This document shows positions 1-9,708 of a stretch of 56,037 nt of DNA, piece by piece. The position numbers and the translations under genes are program-made. Below the pieces are notes generated by a model. That model saw only the letters and a list, made by a program, of their open reading frames with translations. It had not been told where the DNA came from and did not search any database. The number at the start of each line of letters is the position of its first letter. Positions within the stretch are counted from its first letter, which is position 1. Source of the stretch: Woeseiaceae bacterium (GTDB lineage: Bacteria > Pseudomonadota > Gammaproteobacteria > Steroidobacterales > Woeseiaceae); the NCBI GenBank assembly GCA_028277185.1, contig JANQGQ010000024.1, positions 1-56,037 on the forward strand. Direction: 5' to 3'.

Positions 1-323
1 TGCGAGTCTGCTATGCCTTACTACGACAACAAGCGGCGTTTAATCCCGATCTGCGCAATAGGGCTTGCGCTGCAACATAGAATCTTTATTCCCGCTACAC
101 CCCACCCGGACGACAAGGCCGGCTTGCTACGGTGTCTGACCTGAGTGGCAGCGGAACTCGCGTTTCCCACAGTGTTTCGGGATAGCGGGCGGGCGAGGGT
201 CCTTTGCGGGAATAAAGCGGACCGCAGGGAGCCATCCCGCAAAGGACCCTCGCCCGTCCGCTATCCGTGCGCATCAGCGAGAAGCCCGAAATCGCCTAAT
301 CGATAGCGCCGCGAGGTGGCGAA
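1..323. other. Non-coding leader region with inverted repeats
   Basis: No convincing gene is visible before the GTG of hslO at 324. The only open frame, minus strand 21-242, runs through a large inverted repeat and has no recognisable protein character. The notable content is the 32-nt inverted repeat at 180-266 and a further 12-nt inverted match between 84-95 and 206-217 (CTTTATTCCCGC against GCGGGAATAAAG). The segment is therefore strongly structured if transcribed, or is a remnant of a small repeat element. Confidence 0.6.
180..266. repeat. 32-nt near-perfect inverted repeat (hairpin)
   Basis: Left arm 180-211 and right arm 235-266 are reverse complements with one mismatch (G versus A at the tenth base from the outer end). 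They enclose a 23-nt loop at 212-234. Both arms contain GGGCGAGGGTCC or its complement. The stem is much longer than an ordinary intrinsic terminator and no T-run follows, so a miniature transposable or REP-like repeat is as likely as a terminator. Confidence 0.85.
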
Positions 324-1187
324 GTGTTTTTGAGATCGCTGCTAGAACTATTCGTCTTCGAGTCTCTCCCGGTCCGCGGTGAGGTGATCCATCTGTCGCG
401 CGCGTGGCGGAGGATGCTGCGCGATCACGCCTACGAGCCCGTCGTTCGGGAAACGCTCGGGCACGCGGCCGCCGCGACCTGCCTGATCGCGCAGAGTCTC
501 AAGTTCGACGGCGCCATTACGATGCAGATTCAGGGCTCGGGCGATCTGCGCATGCTGGTCATGCAGTGCAGCAGCGGCCTCGAGCTGCGCGGCATGGCGA
601 ATACGGCCGAAGCCGTGAGCGCCAACAACTTCGGCGAGCTGACCGACCGCGCGCATTGCGCAATCACGATCGATCGCGGCGACCGGCCTTACCAGGGCAT
701 CGTCGAGGTCGATCGGAACTCGCTTGCATCGAGTCTCGAAAACTACTTCGACCGGTCGGTGCAGGTGCCGAGCCACGTCGTTCTGGTCAGCAGCGATGCG
801 CTGGCCGGCGGCATCCTGCTGCAGCAGATGCCCGGTCAGCCCATCGATCCGGACGACTGGACCCGTCTCGGACTGCTGGCCGCGACGCTCGGTACCGGCG
901 ACTTCAACGGCGGTAGCGGTGTCGAGCTGATTCGGCGGCTGTTCAACGAAGACGACATCCGCGTCTTCGAGGGCAAGCCGGTCGTGTTTCGCTGCCGCTG
1001 TTCGCGGCGTCGCGCCGGCGACGTGTTGCGGATGCTCGGCGAAGCCGAGGCCCAGGCGGCCGTGGCCGAGCAGGGCAGCGTCGAGGTGACCTGCGAGTAC
1101 TGCGGCCGAAGCCGGCGTTTCGATCCCATCGACATTTCCCGCCTGTTCGCCGGCAACACGGTCAGCGGCCCCGATTCCCTCCAGTAA
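324..1187 (+). CDS. hslO: Redox-regulated holdase chaperone Hsp33
   Basis: Cytosolic chaperone that binds unfolding proteins when oxidation releases its zinc. The 287-residue length is usual for the family. The C-terminal redox switch is complete: C224-x-C226 (context FRCRCS) and C257-x-x-C260 (context TCEYCG), matching the CxC/CxxC zinc site of the E. coli protein. The N-terminal half carries the typical body of the family, including an IQGSG motif in the substrate-binding domain. The start is GTG at 324, supported by GAGG seven bases upstream. It stands alone, about 140 bases before the divergently unrelated regulator gene downstream. The start codon is the only uncertain point. Confidence 0.95.
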   Translation: MFLRSLLELFVFESLPVRGEVIHLSRAWRRMLRDHAYEPVVRETLGHAAAATCLIAQSLKFDGAITMQIQGSGDLRMLVMQCSSGLELRGMANTAEAVSANNFGELTDRAHCAITIDRGDRPYQGIVEVDRNSLASSLENYFDRSVQVPSHVVLVSSDALAGGILLQQMPGQPIDPDDWTRLGLLAATLGTGDFNGGSGVELIRRLFNEDDIRVFEGKPVVFRCRCSRRRAGDVLRMLGEAEAQAAVAEQGSVEVTCEYCGRSRRFDPIDISRLFAGNTVSGPDSLQ

Positions 1188-1277
1188 TCCCGCCGCTTCC
1201 GCCCGACCGCTTCCTTCTCACTCGTCCGCGACCGGCCGGATGCGGCGGACCCGGGTCCTCGCAATGTCTGTAAGCCT

Positions 1278-1306
1278 TTGTTATGCTTTCCGCCAGTTTA
1301 TATATA
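1278..1306 (+). promoter_or_regulatory. Sigma-70-type promoter of the ArsR-methyltransferase regulator
   Basis: TTGTTA at 1278-1283 and TATATA at 1301-1306 are separated by exactly 17 bases. Transcription would start near 1313, leaving a leader of about 13 nt before ATG 1326. The -10 box is embedded in the palindrome described at 1302-1321. It likely drives the regulator and, by read-through, metF and metH, since no separate promoter is obvious in the 45-base gap before metF. Confidence 0.65.
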
Positions 1307-1321
1307 AAGAAATCTTTATAT
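1302..1321. promoter_or_regulatory. 20-bp perfect palindrome, probable autoregulatory operator
   Basis: ATATAAAG and CTTTATAT flank a 4-base AAAT centre, giving a perfect dyad of two 8-base arms. It covers the -10 box and predicted start site and ends 4 bases before the ATG of the ArsR-type regulator. Placement and symmetry are what is expected for a dimeric ArsR-family repressor acting on its own promoter. Binding itself is inferred. Confidence 0.6.
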
Positions 1322-1325
1322 TTTT

Positions 1326-2204
1326 ATGTCTGACGGCCTTCACGTGCTTTCTACTCGCTTCAAGGCGCTGAGCGACCCGGTTCGCCTGCGCCTGTACGCG
1401 CTGTGCTCCCGGGCCGAGTGCAGCGTGTCCGAGCTCACGGCCGTCACGGGCCTGAGTCAGCCGCGGGTGTCCCAGCACCTCAAGCAGCTCACGGACTGCG
1501 GGCTGGTCGAGCGATTCCGCGACGGCCACTTCGTGTTCTATCGGGTTCCACTCGAGGGCGGCCGGGCTGCGGTGCGGCGGCGTCTGCTCGCGCTGATCGA
1601 CACCGACGACCCGACGTTGCTCGCCGATTTCGAGCGTCTTCGCGAGGAACGCGGCAGCGGGCTCGTTAGCGACACGCCCGACGCCGACCGCGGGCTGTAT
1701 CGGGCGCTCGTCGAGCTCAGCGTGGCGGCGCCGCTTGGCGACCTGCTCGACATCGGTAGCGGCGAAGGCCGCCTGCTGAAGTTGCTGGCATCGCGCTCAC
1801 AGCGCGCGATCGGCGTGGACACGGATCCCGATGCGCGGCGGCTTGCCCGCGCGGAGCTCCTGCTGGCCGCGTCGGAGAACTGCAGCGTGCGCCAGGGTTC
1901 GATGTATCAGCTGCCGTTCGATGCGGCTTCTTTCGATACGGTGGTGCTCGACGACGTACTCGGCAATGCCGAGCGGCCGGTCGTCGCGATCGGCGAAGCG
2001 CGGCGCCTTCTCAGGTCCGCCGGACGTCTGATCGTCGTCGACCGACTCGACACACCCTCGCAGCATCGGCTACCCGAGGAGCTTGCCGGCTGGTGCCGCG
2101 ATGCGGGTCTCAGGCTGGCGCCCCCGCGCAAGGTTTCAGGGGAACCGCCGATATGGTTCATGGCCGTCGCGACGCCCGCTCGCGCGGAGCTTACGGCCGC
2201 ATGA
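1326..2204 (+). CDS. ArsR-family HTH/SAM-methyltransferase fusion regulator (SahR-like)
   Basis: Two-part protein of 292 residues. Residues about 5-90 form an ArsR winged helix (VRLRLYALC, LSQPRVSQHLKQL recognition helix, FYR wing). Residues about 110-280 form a class I SAM-binding fold with the glycine-rich motif DIGSGEGR near residue 141 and an acidic VVLDDVL strand. This architecture matches the proteobacterial SahR regulators, which sense S-adenosylhomocysteine and control methionine-cycle genes. Its position 45 bases before metF, followed by metH, supports that role. A perfect palindrome overlaps its promoter, suggesting autorepression. There is no metal-binding CxC typical of arsenic sensors in the recognition helix. 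The ligand is inferred; an active methyltransferase role is not excluded. Confidence 0.8.
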   Translation: MSDGLHVLSTRFKALSDPVRLRLYALCSRAECSVSELTAVTGLSQPRVSQHLKQLTDCGLVERFRDGHFVFYRVPLEGGRAAVRRRLLALIDTDDPTLLADFERLREERGSGLVSDTPDADRGLYRALVELSVAAPLGDLLDIGSGEGRLLKLLASRSQRAIGVDTDPDARRLARAELLLAASENCSVRQGSMYQLPFDAASFDTVVLDDVLGNAERPVVAIGEARRLLRSAGRLIVVDRLDTPSQHRLPEELAGWCRDAGLRLAPPRKVSGEPPIWFMAVATPARAELTAA

Positions 2205-3119
<915 letters not shown>

Positions 3120-3159
3120 CGAGCCCGGCCCATCGAGGGCGAGAGCAGAGCAAGCAGCA

Positions 3160-6100
3160 ATGAACCGACACGAACGAATCGCGGCGCTCGAGCGCACGCT
3201 GGCCGAACGCATCGTCATTCTCGACGGCGCCATGGGGACGATGATTCAGGGCTGCGGTCTCGACGAGGATGCGTACCGGGGCGATCGCTTCAGCGACTGG
3301 GCACATGACCTCAAGGGCAACAACGATCTCCTGACGCTGACGCGGCCGGCGGTCATCCGCGAGATCCATACCGCGTTTCTCGCCGCCGGCGCGGACGTCA
3401 TCGAAACCAACACGTTCAATTCCAACGCGCCGTCCATGAGCGACTACGGCATGGAATCCCTGGTCGCCGAGCTGAACTTCGCGGCAGCCGCGCTGGCGCG
3501 CGAATGTGCCGACTGCGTGGCCGCCGAATCCGGCGTACCGCGGTTCGTCGCCGGCGTGCTCGGTCCGACCAACCGCACGGCGTCGATATCGCCGGACGTC
3601 AACGATCCGGGGTTTCGCAACATCCGCTTCGACGAGCTCGTCGCCACCTATCTCGATAGCGCGAAGGCGCTGATCGCGGGCGGCGCCGATTTCCTGATGA
3701 TCGAAACGATCTTCGACACGCTGAACGCGAAGGCCGCGATCGTCGCCGTGAAGCGCGCCTTGGACGAAACCGGCGAGACGCTGCCGGTAATGGTGTCGGG
3801 CACGATTACCGACGCGTCGGGCCGGACGCTGTCGGGACAGACGACCGAGGCGTTCTGGAACTCCGTCAGGCACGTCAAGCCGTTCATGATCGGGCTCAAC
3901 TGCGCGCTGGGCGCGAAGGAACTGCGTCCATACGTTGCCGAGCTGTCGCGCGTCGCGGACACGCGGGTCAGCGCGCATCCGAATGCCGGTCTGCCGAACG
4001 AGTTCGGCGAGTACGACGAGACTCCCGAGGACATGGCGGGGATCGTCGGGGAGTTCGCGGCGAGCGGGCTCGTGAATCTGGTTGGCGGCTGCTGCGGCAC
4101 GCGGCCGGAGCACATTGCCGCGATCCGCGCGGCGGTAGCCGAGGCTGCTCCGCGGCCGGTTCCGGAACTCCCCGTGCGTTGCCGGCTTTCCGGCCTGGAA
4201 CCGCTCAACATCGGGCCGGACGATCTGTTCGTCAACGTCGGCGAGCGCTGCAACGTGACGGGCTCGGCGAAGTTCCGCAAACTGATCGAGGCCGACGACT
4301 ATGCGACCGCGGTATCGGTTGCCCGCCAGCAGGTCGAGGACGGCGCCCAGATCATCGACGTCAACATGGACGAGGGCATGCTCGATTCCGAGCAGGCCAT
4401 GGTCACATTCCTCAACCTGATCGCATCCGAGCCCGACGTGGCGAGGCTGCCAATCATGATCGACTCCTCGAAGTGGTCCGTGATCGAGGCCGGGCTCAAG
4501 TGCGTGCAGGGCAAGGCGGTCGTGAACTCGATCAGCCTCAAGGAAGGCGAGGCGGCTTTCGTCGATCAGGCGCGCCGGGTTCTCGACTACGGCGCGGCCG
4601 TCATCGTCATGGCGTTCGACGAGGAGGGACAGGCCGACAGCGTCGAGCGCAAGGTGGAGATCTGCCGCCGGTCCTACGACGTCCTGACGAAGCAGGTCGG
4701 CTTCGATCCCGCGGACATCATCTTCGATCCGAACATCTTCGCCGTCGCGACGGGGATCGAGGAGCACGCCGCTTATGGCGTGGCCTTCATCGACGCCACG
4801 CGCGAGATCAAGGCGGCGCTGCCGCATGCCATGGTGTCGGGCGGCGTCAGCAACGTGTCGTTCTCGTTCCGCGGCAACAACGTGGTCCGCGAGGCGATTC
4901 ACTCGGTGTTCCTCTATCACGCGATTCGCGCCGGCATGGATATGGGGATCGTCAACGCCGGGCAGCTCGCGATCTACGAGGATCTGCCCGGCGATCTGCG
5001 CGAGGCCGTCGAAGACGTAGTCCTGAACCGGCGCGACGACGCGACGGAGCGTCTGCTCGATATTGCGCAGGTATACAAAGACAAGGCGGGCGGCGGACAG
5101 ACGCGCGAGCGCGATCTGTCCTGGCGCGAGCTGGACGTCGACAAACGCCTGGAACATGCGCTCGTCAACGGCATCGACGAGTTCGTCATCGACGACACCG
5201 AGGAGGCGCGCCTCGCCGCCACGCGACCGCTCGACGTGATCGAAGGTCCGCTGATGGCCGGAATGAACGTCGTCGGCGACCTGTTCGGCGACGGCAAGAT
5301 GTTCCTGCCGCAGGTGGTCAAGTCCGCGCGGGTCATGAAGAAGGCCGTCGGCCATCTGGTGCCCTTCATCGAGGAAGAGAAGGACGGCGGCAGGAGCTCC
5401 AACGGCAAGATCGTCCTCGCAACGGTGAAGGGCGACGTGCACGACATCGGTAAGAACATCGTCGGCGTGGTCCTGCAGTGCAACAACTTCGAGGTCGTCG
5501 ACCTCGGCGTCATGGTGAGCTGCGATAAGATCCTCGACGCCGCGGAGCGTGAGCGTGCGCAGATGGTCGGGCTGTCGGGGCTGATCACGCCGTCGCTCGA
5601 CGAGATGGTCCACGTCGCGTCCGAGATGCAGCGGCTCGGAATGGAGCTGCCGCTACTCATCGGCGGAGCCACGACGTCGCCCGCGCACACAGCGGTCAAG
5701 ATCGAGCCGCAGTACACGGGGCCGGTTATCTACGTGAAGGACGCGTCGCGGTCGGTCGGTGTCGCGCAGGCACTGGTGGAGCCCGATTCGCGGGCCGCGA
5801 TCGTCGAGCGGACCCGCAACGAAAACGCGCGCCGTCGCGAACAGCACGCGGGCAAGTCGCGGCTTGCTCCGCAGCTTGCGCTGGACGCGGCGCGGGACCG
5901 CCGCGAGCGGATCGACTGGTCGCTCTACGAGCCGCCGAAGCCTACGTTCACCGGGCACCGCGTATTCGGCGACGTGGCGCTTGCGGATCTGGTGCCTTAC
6001 ATCGACTGGATGCCGTTCTTCAACGCCTGGGAGTTTCACGGCAAGTTCCCGGCGATCCTCGACGACGCCGTCGTCGGCGAGGCGGCTTCGGCGCTGTACA

Positions 6101-6870
6101 AGGACGCAGAGGCCATGCTGGAGCAGATCGTCCGCGACGAGTGGCTTCTGGCGCGCGCCGTGCTGGGCTTCTTTCCCGCGAACTCCGACGGGGCCGACGA
6201 CATCCTCGTCGAGGCCGGCAGCGAAGCGATGCGCTTGTGTCATCTGCGACAGCAGCGCGCGAAGCGCGCGGACCAGCCGCAGTGGTGCCTCGCTGACTAC
6301 GTCGCACCGCGGGAGTCGGGCATCGAGGACTACATCGGCGGCTTCGCCGTGACCGCCGGTATCGGAGTCGACGAGCGCGTGGCGCGCTTCGAAGCGAGCC
6401 ACGACGACTACAGCTCGATCATGCTCAAGGCACTCGCGGATCGTCTGGCCGAGGCCATGGCCGAGTACTTCCACGAACGCGTCCGGCGCGAGTTCTGGGC
6501 CTACGCGCCCGACGAGCGGCTCAGCAACAACGAACTCATCGCCGAGGCCTATCGCGGGATACGGCCCGCCCCCGGCTATCCGGCCTGCCCGGACCATACG
6601 GAGAAAGCGAAGCTCTGGGCGCTGCTGGACGTGGAGGCCAGCATCGGACTCGGGCTGACGGACAGTTTTGCGATGTACCCGACGGCGGCCGTCAGCGGCT
6701 TTTACTTCTCGCACCCGGATTCGCGCTATTTTGCCGTGGGCAAGATCGATCGCGATCAGGTCGGGTCTTACGCGGAGCGCAAGGGAATGACCGTAACCGA
6801 GGTCGAGCGCTGGCTTGCCCCCAATCTCGGCTACGACCCGGGCGCCGCCGACGCCGCCGACGCAGCCTGA
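3160..6870 (+). CDS. metH: Cobalamin-dependent methionine synthase
   Basis: Transfers a methyl group from 5-methyl-THF through cobalamin to homocysteine. The 1236-residue protein has all four modules: homocysteine barrel with zinc ligands C248, C311 and C312 (GGCCGT); pterin-binding domain ([13 protein letters not shown]); B12 domain with axial-ligand motif DVHDIG (H761); and the C-terminal reactivation domain ([15 protein letters not shown]). These residues are within one or two positions of the E. coli enzyme. The frame is open from 3082 inside metF, but ATG 3160 gives the canonical N-terminus [11 protein letters not shown]. The C-terminus has a short Ala-Asp repeat tail (GAADAADAA). The use of a B12 enzyme implies cobalamin synthesis or uptake elsewhere. 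Confidence 0.98.
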   Translation: MNRHERIAALERTLAERIVILDGAMGTMIQGCGLDEDAYRGDRFSDWAHDLKGNNDLLTLTRPAVIREIHTAFLAAGADVIETNTFNSNAPSMSDYGMESLVAELNFAAAALARECADCVAAESGVPRFVAGVLGPTNRTASISPDVNDPGFRNIRFDELVATYLDSAKALIAGGADFLMIETIFDTLNAKAAIVAVKRALDETGETLPVMVSGTITDASGRTLSGQTTEAFWNSVRHVKPFMIGLNCALGAKELRPYVAELSRVADTRVSAHPNAGLPNEFGEYDETPEDMAGIVGEFAASGLVNLVGGCCGTRPEHIAAIRAAVAEAAPRPVPELPVRCRLSGLEPLNIGPDDLFVNVGERCNVTGSAKFRKLIEADDYATAVSVARQQVEDGAQIIDVNMDEGMLDSEQAMVTFLNLIASEPDVARLPIMIDSSKWSVIEAGLKCVQGKAVVNSISLKEGEAAFVDQARRVLDYGAAVIVMAFDEEGQADSVERKVEICRRSYDVLTKQVGFDPADIIFDPNIFAVATGIEEHAAYGVAFIDATREIKAALPHAMVSGGVSNVSFSFRGNNVVREAIHSVFLYHAIRAGMDMGIVNAGQLAIYEDLPGDLREAVEDVVLNRRDDATERLLDIAQVYKDKAGGGQTRERDLSWRELDVDKRLEHALVNGIDEFVIDDTEEARLAATRPLDVIEGPLMAGMNVVGDLFGDGKMFLPQVVKSARVMKKAVGHLVPFIEEEKDGGRSSNGKIVLATVKGDVHDIGKNIVGVVLQCNNFEVVDLGVMVSCDKILDAAERERAQMVGLSGLITPSLDEMVHVASEMQRLGMELPLLIGGATTSPAHTAVKIEPQYTGPVIYVKDASRSVGVAQALVEPDSRAAIVERTRNENARRREQHAGKSRLAPQLALDAARDRRERIDWSLYEPPKPTFTGHRVFGDVALADLVPYIDWMPFFNAWEFHGKFPAILDDAVVGEAASALYKDAEAMLEQIVRDEWLLARAVLGFFPANSDGADDILVEAGSEAMRLCHLRQQRAKRADQPQWCLADYVAPRESGIEDYIGGFAVTAGIGVDERVARFEASHDDYSSIMLKALADRLAEAMAEYFHERVRREFWAYAPDERLSNNELIAEAYRGIRPAPGYPACPDHTEKAKLWALLDVEASIGLGLTDSFAMYPTAAVSGFYFSHPDSRYFAVGKIDRDQVGSYAERKGMTVTEVERWLAPNLGYDPGAADAADAA

Positions 6871-6881
6871 CACCCCGCGGC

Positions 6882-7343
6882 GTGCTGCACAAACCGCTCA
6901 CGTGGTGGATCGTCATGGCGGTCTGCACGGTCGTGTTCGGTGTGCTCGGCGCACTGTTTCTCGAAGAGTTCACGAACCTGCACAAGCTCGGCTTTGTCGG
7001 CATGCTGCTTGCGATCATGCTGGTCGGTGACGTCTTCGTCGCGCGCGGAATGGAACGCATCGCGCCGACGACCGTGCGCGTCGGTCCCGGCGAGCGCAAA
7101 CACAGCGACGATCTTCCGGCCGACGAAGGGCTCGCGGTCGCCGACTTCGACGCCGGGGGACTCGGACGCATCGTGATCCGCGGCGAACTCTGGCGCGCGC
7201 GGGCCGTGGGTGACTTGCGGCCGGAACGCGGGGACTCCGTGCGGATCGTCGATCGCGACGGCCTGATCCTCGTCGTCGATAGCGTGGATCCCGCAGGCGC
7301 CGGGCAGGATTCAGCGGCGCGCGATCCCGACGAGAAGCGGTAG
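6882..7343 (+). CDS. NfeD-like membrane protein with OB-fold C-terminus
   Basis: Protein of 153 residues with two N-terminal membrane segments (about residues 6-27 and 37-52). A soluble C-terminal beta-rich domain (about 95-145) has the pattern GxGRIVIRGELWRARA...GDSVRIVDRDGLILVV, the signature of the NfeD OB-fold. NfeD proteins are usually coupled to stomatin/SPFH proteins at membrane microdomains, but no SPFH gene is adjacent here. Start is GTG at 6882, 11 bases after the metH stop, so it is probably translated from the metH transcript. The last 33 bases overlap the convergent gene downstream. The family call is good; the role in this setting is unknown. Confidence 0.75.
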   Translation: MLHKPLTWWIVMAVCTVVFGVLGALFLEEFTNLHKLGFVGMLLAIMLVGDVFVARGMERIAPTTVRVGPGERKHSDDLPADEGLAVADFDAGGLGRIVIRGELWRARAVGDLRPERGDSVRIVDRDGLILVVDSVDPAGAGQDSAARDPDEKR

Positions 7344-8258
7344 GTGGTCGGAACCCACGTCGCCGGGGATGCGCGTATCGATGGCGGCGAGATCGCGGCT
7401 CATCAACACGTGGTCGATCGGGATCGAGGCGAAGGGCAGGTACGTGGGCCAGGTTGGCAGCACGCCGAAACCGTGCCGCGCGTTCAAGAGCCCCGTCCGG
7501 GTTTCGAGCGCTTCGTAGTTCGCGGCCCACATGCTGATGTTCAGGTCCCCGGCCAGCACGACGCTGCCCGGCGTTTCCGCGACGAGTTCGCCGATGGCCG
7601 CCAGCTGCAGATTGCGCGCTCTGTAGTTGGCGTCGCCGAGCGGTTGCGACGGGTGCGTACCGACGAAGGTCACGGCTGAGCCGGCGAAATCGACGGTGGC
7701 GCTCAGGCTCGGCAGGTCGCGGGGAGGTGTTGCCAGAACGGCCGAGGAACTGATCGGCCGGCGTGACCACAGCCCGATGCCGTAAGGGTCGTGACGGACG
7801 TCCGCGACGCTGTGCGGGTAGTCCGCGTCGAGCGCCGCCAGCTGTTCGCGAAAACCTGGCGTGAGTTCCAGCACGAACACGAGGTCCGGGTTCTCGCGCT
7901 CCACGACCTCGATGAGCGGCTTCGCGTCGTCGTTGCCGATATAGACGTTGGCAAGCAACAGCGTCAGCGTCTCGCGGCCGCCCGCCTCGGGCTCCCCGAG
8001 GTACCAGGGCAGCACCATCGCGCCGTTCACGACCGTTACCGCGACCATCAGCGCGGACAGGCGCCAGCGCCTGCACCCTGCCAGCAGCGTTGCGAGAAGC
8101 AGCGAACCGCCGAAGTACTGCAGGCGAAAGTGCGAGAACAGCTCCAGGTGGCGATGGTGCTCGTCGAAGAGCGTTGCCAGCGAGAATACGATCGCCAGTC
8201 CCGCGGCCAGCACGAGCAGGCGCTCGAGCGTGACGCGCAGTGTGGAGCTCAAGTCCAC
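7311..8258 (-). CDS. Membrane-anchored endonuclease/exonuclease/phosphatase-fold protein
   Basis: Protein of 315 residues. Three hydrophobic segments (about 12-27, 47-60, 67-87) are followed by an EEP (Mg-dependent hydrolase) domain from about residue 98. Metal and catalytic motifs are visible: LLLANVYIGN, a glutamate in LVFVLELTP, a His in VGTHPSQP, LAGDLN and the terminal GSDHLPL. The same build is found in YafD-like proteins. The substrate (nucleic acid, phospholipid or other phosphodiester) cannot be read from sequence. It converges with the NfeD-like gene and overlaps it by 33 bases. It is followed upstream on the same strand by the cyclophilin gene, only 8 bases away, suggesting cotranscription. 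Confidence 0.85.
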   Translation of the reverse strand: MDLSSTLRVTLERLLVLAAGLAIVFSLATLFDEHHRHLELFSHFRLQYFGGSLLLATLLAGCRRWRLSALMVAVTVVNGAMVLPWYLGEPEAGGRETLTLLLANVYIGNDDAKPLIEVVERENPDLVFVLELTPGFREQLAALDADYPHSVADVRHDPYGIGLWSRRPISSSAVLATPPRDLPSLSATVDFAGSAVTFVGTHPSQPLGDANYRARNLQLAAIGELVAETPGSVVLAGDLNISMWAANYEALETRTGLLNARHGFGVLPTWPTYLPFASIPIDHVLMSRDLAAIDTRIPGDVGSDHLPLLVGIARR

Positions 8259-8266
8259 GCCGTGGC

Positions 8267-8752
8267 TCAGGCGTCCAGCGTTACCGATTCGATCACGACG
8301 CTGTCGACCGGCACGTCCTGGTGGCCGGCGTGGTTGCCGGTCGCGACACCGGCGATGACGTCGACTACGTCCATGCCGTCCGCGACCTCACCGAACACGG
8401 CGTAACCGAAATCGCGCGTGCCGTGGTCCAGAAAGTCGTTGTCGCGCAGATTGATGAAGAACTGCGCCGTGGCGCTGTCGACTACCGAAGTCCGCGCCAT
8501 GGCCAGCGTACCGCGCTTGTTGCTCACGCCGTTGTCGGCTTCGTTCTTGATCGGATCGCGTGCCTTCTTCTGGTTCATGTCGGGATCGAAGCCGCCGCCC
8601 TGGATCATGAAGTTCGGGATGACGCGATGGAATATCGTGTTGTCGAAGAAGCCGTCTTTTACATAATCGAGAAAGTTCTCACAGGTGATCGGCGCCTTGT
8701 CCTCGAACAACGTGACTTTGATGTCGCCGTGATTGGTCTTGATGGTCAGCAT
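8267..8752 (-). CDS. ppiB: Peptidyl-prolyl cis-trans isomerase, cyclophilin type
   Basis: Compact 161-residue cyclophilin without a signal peptide, so cytosolic PpiB rather than periplasmic PpiA. Catalytic-site motifs are present: [13 protein letters not shown] near residues 41-53, the LAMAR segment, and [16 protein letters not shown]. The length is the usual minimal domain. It lies between the EEP-fold gene (8-base gap) and prmC (67-base gap) on the minus strand, which could form one transcript from prmC. Confidence 0.95.
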   Translation of the reverse strand: MLTIKTNHGDIKVTLFEDKAPITCENFLDYVKDGFFDNTIFHRVIPNFMIQGGGFDPDMNQKKARDPIKNEADNGVSNKRGTLAMARTSVVDSATAQFFINLRDNDFLDHGTRDFGYAVFGEVADGMDVVDVIAGVATGNHAGHQDVPVDSVVIESVTLDA

Positions 8753-8819
8753 GGTTTCTGGTCTTCCTCGCGGATGTCGCGTTCAGCTGCGGGTGCGTGC
8801 AGCGTTTTACCATCGATCG

Positions 8820-9668
8820 TCAGACAGGTTCCAGTCGCGCACGCGTGACCCGCGGCAGGCCCGCGTAGTCACGGAACTGCTCGACGGCCTGCCAGCCGGC
8901 CTCGGCGAGCAGCGCGGCGACGCGCTCCGCCTGATCGGCGCCGTGTTCGAACACCAACACGCCATCGGGGGCCAGCACGCGAGGCGCCTCGTCGACGACG
9001 GCGCGGATCGCGCTCAGTTCGTCGCCGGGCGGGACCAGCGCGGTCACCGGTTCGCGACGGAGCATTTTCAGCGCGCAGTCGTCGGCGGCGACATAGGGTG
9101 GATTGCTCACGACGACCGCATACTCGAGGTCCCGCACCGGTTCGGTCCAGGATCCTTCGACGAAGCGCAGGTTGTCGAGATCGAGCTGCCGGGCGTTCTG
9201 TTCGGCCACCGCGACGGCCGCGGCGGAAATGTCGACGCCGGTCACGTGCGCCATGCGCCGCTCCCAGGCGATGGCGCAGGCGATGGCGCCCGAGCCGGTG
9301 CCGAGGTCGAGGACCGCCGTGTGCCGGTCCCGCGGAATGTCATTGAGCGCGATCTCCACCACGCGCTCGGTCTCGGGGCGGGGCACCAGGGTCGCGGGCG
9401 TCACCATGAGTTCCAGCGACCAGAACTCCTTGAAACCCGCGATGTAGGCAAGCGGCTCGCCGTCGAGACGCCGCCTGACTTCGCCGTCGAGCCGCTCGAG
9501 GGCATCGTCGTCGAGTTCGTCGTCCGGGTGCGCGAACAGGTAGCTCCGCGGCATGTTGATCGCCCGCGCGACGAGCAGGTCGGCTTCGAGCCGCGGCGTG
9601 TCGCTGACCGTCTCCAGACGCGCGGTAACGTCGTCGATGAGACTACGGATTTCCCTGGCTTCGGTCAT
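8820..9668 (-). CDS. prmC: Release factor glutamine methyltransferase
   Basis: Methylates the glutamine of the GGQ motif in release factors RF1 and RF2. The protein is 282 residues from the ATG at 9668. A longer reading from 9686 adds six residues and lies against the cbs promoter region. Diagnostic motifs are the SAM-binding DLGTGSGAIA near residue 118 and the NPPY catalytic motif (VVVSNPPYVAADD) near 183. In many gammaproteobacteria prmC follows prfA, but here it is about 9 kb away, next to ppiB and divergent from cbs. Only about 40 bases separate its start from that of cbs, so the two promoters must overlap. Confidence 0.95.
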   Translation of the reverse strand: MTEAREIRSLIDDVTARLETVSDTPRLEADLLVARAINMPRSYLFAHPDDELDDDALERLDGEVRRRLDGEPLAYIAGFKEFWSLELMVTPATLVPRPETERVVEIALNDIPRDRHTAVLDLGTGSGAIACAIAWERRMAHVTGVDISAAAVAVAEQNARQLDLDNLRFVEGSWTEPVRDLEYAVVVSNPPYVAADDCALKMLRREPVTALVPPGDELSAIRAVVDEAPRVLAPDGVLVFEHGADQAERVAALLAEAGWQAVEQFRDYAGLPRVTRARLEPV

Positions 9669-9708
9669 TGCGTACACTCCCGGCACCTTTCATCGAACCT
9701 TAAGCCCA

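Noticed and set aside
21..242. Minus-strand 73-codon open frame at the left edge
   Set aside because: It runs through one arm of the large inverted repeat, has no ribosome site and shows no protein-like composition.
9553..9708. N-terminal extension of cystathionine beta-synthase
   Set aside because: It would overlap prmC on the opposite strand and precede the normal family N-terminus; ATG 9709 is sufficient.
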